Program-made: the position numbers and the translations under genes
Shown: piece by piece, positions 60,629 to 64,000 of the stretch
How the letters are laid out: each line of letters opens with the position of its first letter
Position numbering within the stretch: the first letter of the stretch is position 1
From: Lederbergia citrea
GTDB taxonomy: Bacteria > Bacillota > Bacilli > Bacillales > Bacillaceae_C
DNA: 64,000 nt
Direction: 5' to 3'
Assembly: GCF_018343525.1 (NCBI RefSeq)
Contig: NZ_JAGYPH010000004.1
Location: 349,197 to 413,196 of the forward strand
Notes under the pieces: model-generated
The model's input: only the letters and a program-made list of their open reading frames with translations
What the model was told of the DNA's origin: nothing
The model's database searches: none

Positions 60629-60668
60629 GATCATTTCTCCTCCGAATGTCGTTTTTTTGCCTGTCTCT

Positions 60669-61805
60669 TTAGCTATTCCACACTTCACTGGCATCAAGTT
60701 CCTGCAAGGTCGTATCGATGTCTTCCGTTAAAATTGTCACATGCCCCATTTTACGGTTATGTTTTGCTTCTTTTTTTCCGTAAAAATGAATGGACCAGTC
60801 AGGGCGCTGCGGCATTTCACTCATTACAGCTTCAACATGCTGTCCTAATATATTTACCATTACTGCTGGTTTCAGGAGTTTTGCTTCTTGTAATGGCCAC
60901 CCGCTAATAGCCCTAATATGCTGACCAAACTGTGAAATATTGCATGCTTCAATCGTGTAGTGGCCTGAATTATGTGGCCTTGGAGCCAATTCATTTACGA
61001 ACAGATTCCCGTCTTCTGTCAAAAATAATTCAACTGCAAGCGTTCCGACCAGATTTAGATGATCCGCAATTTTCTTTGCCAATTCAAGGACTCTGTCTTC
61101 CACGTCACCTGAAACTCTGGCTGGTACAATCGTTTCATGCAAAATATTATTTTCGTGAATGTTTTCACCGATTGGAAAACAGTTTAATTCTCCCTCTACA
61201 CTTCTCGCCATGACCACGGATATTTCTTTTTCAAACGGAATCCAAGCTTCCAGAACGCAAGGTCCATTTCTTAATAGTGAGCCAGCTTCATCACAATCTT
61301 CTTGTTTATTGATGACATATTGCCCTTTGCCGTCATATCCGCCGCGTGAAGTTTTTAATACACAAGGAAACCCAATCTTTTGCACCGCTAGCTCCAGATC
61401 ATTCTCCGTTTGAATGATAGAATATGGCGCTACTTCCACTCCGGCATCCGTCAAAGCTTGTTTTTCCAAAATTCTGTCCTGGGTGATTTTAATCAATTCT
61501 GCACCTTGCGGAATATATGATTTTTCAGTTAATTTACGCAGTGCTTCATAATCAATATTTTCAAACTCATATGTGATGACATCACTTTTTTCTGCTAATA
61601 TTGCCAGTGCTTCATGATCATCATAGGCCGCAACAATTTGTTCATCTGCTGCTTGTCCTGCCGGCGAGTCCTGTGATGGCTCCAATACGATTACTCTGAA
61701 TCCGGCTTCCTTCGCTGAAAAGGTCATCATTCGACCGAGCTGACCACCACCGATAATCCCAATCGTTTGTCCTGGTTTAATAAATGTTTTAGACAAGCTG
61801 ATCAC
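60669..61805 (-). CDS. purK: 5-(Carboxyamino)imidazole ribonucleotide synthase
   Basis: A 378-residue ATP-grasp enzyme making N5-[76 protein letters not shown] and KMGHVTIL are present. The GTG at 61805 overlaps the purE end by 17 bases; a TTG three codons later is possible. Its stop is followed 40 bases later by purS. Confidence 0.94.
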   Translation of the reverse strand: MISLSKTFIKPGQTIGIIGGGQLGRMMTFSAKEAGFRVIVLEPSQDSPAGQAADEQIVAAYDDHEALAILAEKSDVITYEFENIDYEALRKLTEKSYIPQGAELIKITQDRILEKQALTDAGVEVAPYSIIQTENDLELAVQKIGFPCVLKTSRGGYDGKGQYVINKQEDCDEAGSLLRNGPCVLEAWIPFEKEISVVMARSVEGELNCFPIGENIHENNILHETIVPARVSGDVEDRVLELAKKIADHLNLVGTLAVELFLTEDGNLFVNELAPRPHNSGHYTIEACNISQFGQHIRAISGWPLQEAKLLKPAVMVNILGQHVEAVMSEMPQRPDWSIHFYGKKEAKHNRKMGHVTILTEDIDTTLQELDASEVWNS

Positions 61806-62277
61806 TGCTTTCCAACACTTTTTCTTTCATATCGTTTCTTCTATTTTCAAGACGCTCGGCAATTTCTTCGTTTGTAGTTCCAAGTATTTGTGCAGCAAGT
61901 AAACCAGCATTCACAGCCCCTGCTTTTCCAATTGCTACAGTTGCAACAGGAACTCCACCGGGCATTTGCACGATGGATAGTAAGGAATCCATACCTTTTA
62001 ATGCTTTAGATTCAACAGGAACACCGATAACAGGCAACACTGTCTTTGCTGCCACCATCCCTGGTAAATGCGCTGCCCCACCTGCCCCGGCAATAATCAC
62101 CTTTAACCCTCGTTCTTTTGCCGTTTCCGCATATTCAAACATTAAATCCGGCGTACGATGTGCCGATACAACCTTCTTTTCATAAGGTACCTGTAATTCA
62201 TCAAGTACTTCGCAGGCATTCTTCATCGTTTCCCAATCAGAAGTACTGCCCATGATGATTCCGACTTCGGTCTTCAT
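61789..62277 (-). CDS. purE: N5-carboxyaminoimidazole ribonucleotide mutase
   Basis: A 162-residue class I PurE that converts N5-CAIR to [16 protein letters not shown] (phosphate site), VVSAHRTPD (His), [15 protein letters not shown] and [14 protein letters not shown] are intact. First gene of the operon, about 30 bases after the leader terminator. Confidence 0.97.
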   Translation of the reverse strand: MKTEVGIIMGSTSDWETMKNACEVLDELQVPYEKKVVSAHRTPDLMFEYAETAKERGLKVIIAGAGGAAHLPGMVAAKTVLPVIGVPVESKALKGMDSLLSIVQMPGGVPVATVAIGKAGAVNAGLLAAQILGTTNEEIAERLENRRNDMKEKVLESSDQLV

Positions 62278-62307
62278 ATCATCCCTCCGCCCTTTATATG
62301 TAAAATA

Positions 62308-62353
62308 AAAAAAGGATAGACTGCTTTTCTATAAAAGAAAGCAGGCTATCCGG
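62308..62353 (-). terminator. Riboswitch-controlled terminator in the pur leader
   Basis: On the minus strand GGATAGCCTGCTTT pairs with AAAAGCAGTCTATCC and is followed by a run of T. It lies between the guanine aptamer and purE, where premature termination would occur when guanine is bound. Confidence 0.85.
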
Positions 62354-62408
62354 GGTTAGAAATCACACTTGAAAAAAGCACCTTCAAATGCTTCCCAAAT
62401 TCCACTTT

Positions 62409-62476
62409 CCTCATAGTCCAATTATTTACGGTAATCGGGTAGATACTTATGGGCCTTATTCCCATGATATACGAGG
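62409..62476 (-). promoter_or_regulatory. Purine (guanine-type) riboswitch aptamer
   Basis: A 68-base element with P1 arms CCTCGT/ATGAGG, the joining core TATCAT (J1/2 TATA-type), the L2 loop AATAAGG-like, P3 CTACC..., ACCGTAAAT and the closing TTGGACTATGAGG. The specificity base next to the P1 end is C (as in GGACTAT), which selects guanine or hypoxanthine instead of adenine. It controls the whole pur operon by transcription termination, as in B. subtilis. Confidence 0.88.
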
Positions 62477-62493
62477 CCTTTGTTGACACCTAC

Positions 62494-62523
62494 ATCTTAA
62501 CAAATATCAAGATGGGATGTCAA
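62494..62523 (-). promoter_or_regulatory. pur operon promoter
   Basis: On the minus strand TTGACA (62518-62523) and TAAGAT (62494-62499) are spaced by 18 bases. Transcription would begin about ten bases upstream of the aptamer. Confidence 0.7.
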
Positions 62524-62526
62524 TCA

Positions 62527-62570
62527 AAAATCGAACATTGGAAAACTAACTGAATATAACGTTCGTGTTT
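62527..62570. promoter_or_regulatory. PurR operator (two PurBoxes in opposite orientation)
   Basis: AAAATCGAACATT at 62527-62539 matches the PurBox AWWWCCGAACWWT with one change. The opposite box, complement of 62558-62570 (AAACACGAACGTT), matches more weakly. The two CGAAC cores face each other with an 18-base gap between boxes, as in B. subtilis PurR control regions upstream of the -35. Confidence 0.7.
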
Positions 62571-62760
62571 AGGGGGTTTTTACCCCTTGAAAAATAATTT
62601 TTTGTGCAATTGGGATGTATTTAGTTTCACCTTTATTTTGTTCTTCTTTGAAAAGGGGTTTTTCAATTCTCCTTACAGGCTTGAATCCTTCTAGTTCCAT
62701 CCTTTTCAAACAATCATCAATTGTTTCATTTTCCATTACTTCAAATTCTTTTTTCATCAT
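62569..62760 (-). CDS. NETI motif protein (YebG-like)
   Basis: A 63-residue protein with the diagnostic NETIDDCLKRMELEGFKPVRR block, then IEKPLFKEE and a short tail. The family's role is unknown. Start ATG at 62760 with AGGTGA; an in-frame GTG two codons earlier overlaps the end of the DUF2179 gene. Neighbours (DUF2179 before, purE after) are those of B. subtilis yebG. Confidence 0.87.
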   Translation of the reverse strand: MMKKEFEVMENETIDDCLKRMELEGFKPVRRIEKPLFKEEQNKGETKYIPIAQKIIFQGVKTP

Positions 62761-62762
62761 AT

Positions 62763-63305
62763 TCACCTATTCAATCTTCCCTTTTTGACTGCTTTTACCC
62801 AAAAGCCACCATGAATTGCTTTTGGTTCATAAGCGATAATAAATGCTTTCGGATCAATTTCTTTAATTGTTTGATATAGTTTAAGTTCATATTTCCTTGG
62901 TGTCAAAACTTCGAGAGCCATTCTGTCTCCCTCCAACCCTTGTGCAGCCCACGTAGTAACGCCGTACCCCTCAGTACGCAGCTGTTTCGGAAGATCCCTA
63001 TCATACTCTTTTGTAATGACATTCACCATAATATAACCAAGTGCCATTTTTTCTTCAATTTTCGTACCAACAATTACACCAATACCATACCCTATGGCAT
63101 AGGCAATTAAATTTTGTATTTGATTCAAATTATCAAGTACTAACCCAAGACCCACAACATAAATCACTACCTCAACCATACTCACAAAAGCAGCAATATA
63201 TCTGTATCCCTTAAGAGTTAGTATCATCCTTATCGTAAAAAAAGTAACATAAACAATATTAATAATTAAGATTATGAGAACCATCACTAAGCTGTTATCA
63301 AGCAT
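62763..63305 (-). CDS. DUF2179/UPF0316 membrane protein (YebE-like)
   Basis: A 180-residue protein: three membrane helices ([60 protein letters not shown]) and a cytoplasmic DUF2179 domain ([39 protein letters not shown]). Function unknown; the soluble part resembles nucleotide-sensing domains of YitT-like proteins. ATG at 63305 with GGAGGA at ideal spacing (open frame to 63335). Confidence 0.88.
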   Translation of the reverse strand: MLDNSLVMVLIILIINIVYVTFFTIRMILTLKGYRYIAAFVSMVEVVIYVVGLGLVLDNLNQIQNLIAYAIGYGIGVIVGTKIEEKMALGYIMVNVITKEYDRDLPKQLRTEGYGVTTWAAQGLEGDRMALEVLTPRKYELKLYQTIKEIDPKAFIIAYEPKAIHGGFWVKAVKKGRLNR

Positions 63306-63554
63306 GAACATTCCTCCGTCTAATATTTGTTCCATTATAACACTATAGTTTTACATTTACCCTTTAGTCATAACGACAATCGGGAAAGGGGTAAGTTTTT
63401 TAAAATTGGCTAGTATTTGTAATTTTTGGTGCTTTAATTGGTGATTTAGGTTTTTTTGAGGATAATGGAGTATATGAGGAGGGGAAATTACTCGGAATGG
63501 AGAAGGATATCCTCATGAAACTTTTATAAAGACAAGATACTGTTCACTTTGGAT

Positions 63555-63621
63555 AAGTCTGTCTGCATACGAGGGTTATGAAGACAGATTGCTACTCTTT
63601 TTGGGCAAGTCTGTCTGCATA
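63555..63621 (+). repeat. Two 15-bp direct repeats beside the rRNA operon end
   Basis: AAGTCTGTCTGCATA occurs at 63555-63569 and 63607-63621. Between them GACAGA lets the first copy form a TCTGTC/GACAGA hairpin followed by a T-rich stretch. No gene is seen between 63306 and 63651. Confidence 0.6.
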
Positions 63622-63651
63622 GAGCTAGTATGAGAACAAGCCTTAAAATAA

Positions 63652-63694
63652 ACACAAAAAAAACGCGTTATGGATTAAACCATAACGCGTTTTT
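63652..63694 (-). terminator. rRNA operon terminator
   Basis: ACGCGTTATGG at 63663-63673 pairs perfectly with CCATAACGCGT at 63680-63690; on the minus strand the stem ends in eight T. It lies five bases beyond the 5S gene. Confidence 0.9.
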
Positions 63695-63698
63695 AGTT

Positions 63699-63815
<117 letters not shown>

Positions 63816-63886
63816 CTTTTTGAGGTATTCATTCCCTCAAAACCAGATAAATGAGAAGGTAAACCTTAAAACGTTTGTTACATATT

Positions 63887-64000
63887 TGATTAAGTCCTCG
63901 ATCGATTAGTATCCGTCAGCTCCATGTATCGCTACACTTCCACACCGGACCTATCAACCTGATCATCTTTCAGGGATCTTACTAGCTTGCGCTATGGGAA
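63887..64000 (-). rRNA. rrl: 23S ribosomal RNA, 3' end (partial)
   Basis: The minus strand carries GATCAGGTTGATAGGTCCGG and CGGATACTAATCGATCGAGG then ACTTAATCA, the well-known 3' terminal sequence of Bacillus 23S rRNA. The gene continues beyond the right edge. A 71-base spacer without tRNA genes separates it from 5S. Confidence 0.95.

Noticed and set aside
62278..62568. Adenine riboswitch
   Set aside because: The specificity base in the closing junction is C, as in guanine aptamers, not U.

Overview
The window reads as chromosomal DNA of a Bacillaceae bacterium (Gram-positive, A+T-rich, strong AGGAGG-type ribosome sites). The right half follows the Bacillus subtilis order on the minus strand: rRNA - yebE - yebG - pur operon - yerA - yerB - yerC - pcrB - pcrA - ligA - yerH - gatCAB - dgkB - yefA(rlmCD). 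Most genes lie on the minus strand. I see no prophage, insertion sequence, CRISPR array or tRNA gene.

Layout. 1-9.7 kb is an accessory zone: the 5' part of a branched-chain amino-acid carrier behind a long leader with an unassigned structured element, an MFS exporter, a DUF1835 gene broken by an internal deletion, an ECF sigma/DUF4179 pair, an acyl-CoA dehydrogenase, debris of two further genes, a methyltransferase and small proteins. 9.8-17.6 kb is a nucleoside salvage block: nupC - nucleoside hydrolase - rbsK under a cre site, then psuK-psuG for pseudouridine breakdown, an EamA transporter, and a divergent second HTH-PfkB protein. 17.7-20.4 kb holds two RNA-modification genes; 20.6-23.8 kb a PTS - nanE - RpiR amino-sugar operon; 23.8-38.2 kb a mosaic (oxidoreductase, YqcI/YcgG, sirtuin, DUF2339, ThuA, DagK, a four-gene sigma/anti-sigma operon, an ABC exporter pair, an N-acetyltransferase) sprinkled with two families of short dispersed repeats. 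38.4-51.3 kb is housekeeping (gatCAB, camS, ligA, pcrA, pcrB, yerABC). 51.4-62.6 kb is the pur operon with guanine riboswitch and PurR boxes. The right edge has 5S and 23S rRNA.

Two points stand out. First, the pur operon has no purB or purC between purK and purS, and the surviving glutamine-dependent enzymes have lost residues I regard as near-invariant: the PurQ nucleophile Cys is Gly, PurL HNHP is HNSP, and PurF RY(S/A)TAG is RYGGAG. This suggests a de novo purine pathway that is eroding or altered, beside an elaborate salvage block. Second, the two HTH-PfkB genes of the salvage block share a 28-bp operator-like sequence (21 of 28 identical) just downstream of each promoter, and one of the two proteins has Glu instead of the catalytic Asp in its GAGD motif. 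It may be a kinase-dead sugar sensor working beside an active autoregulated pseudouridine kinase.
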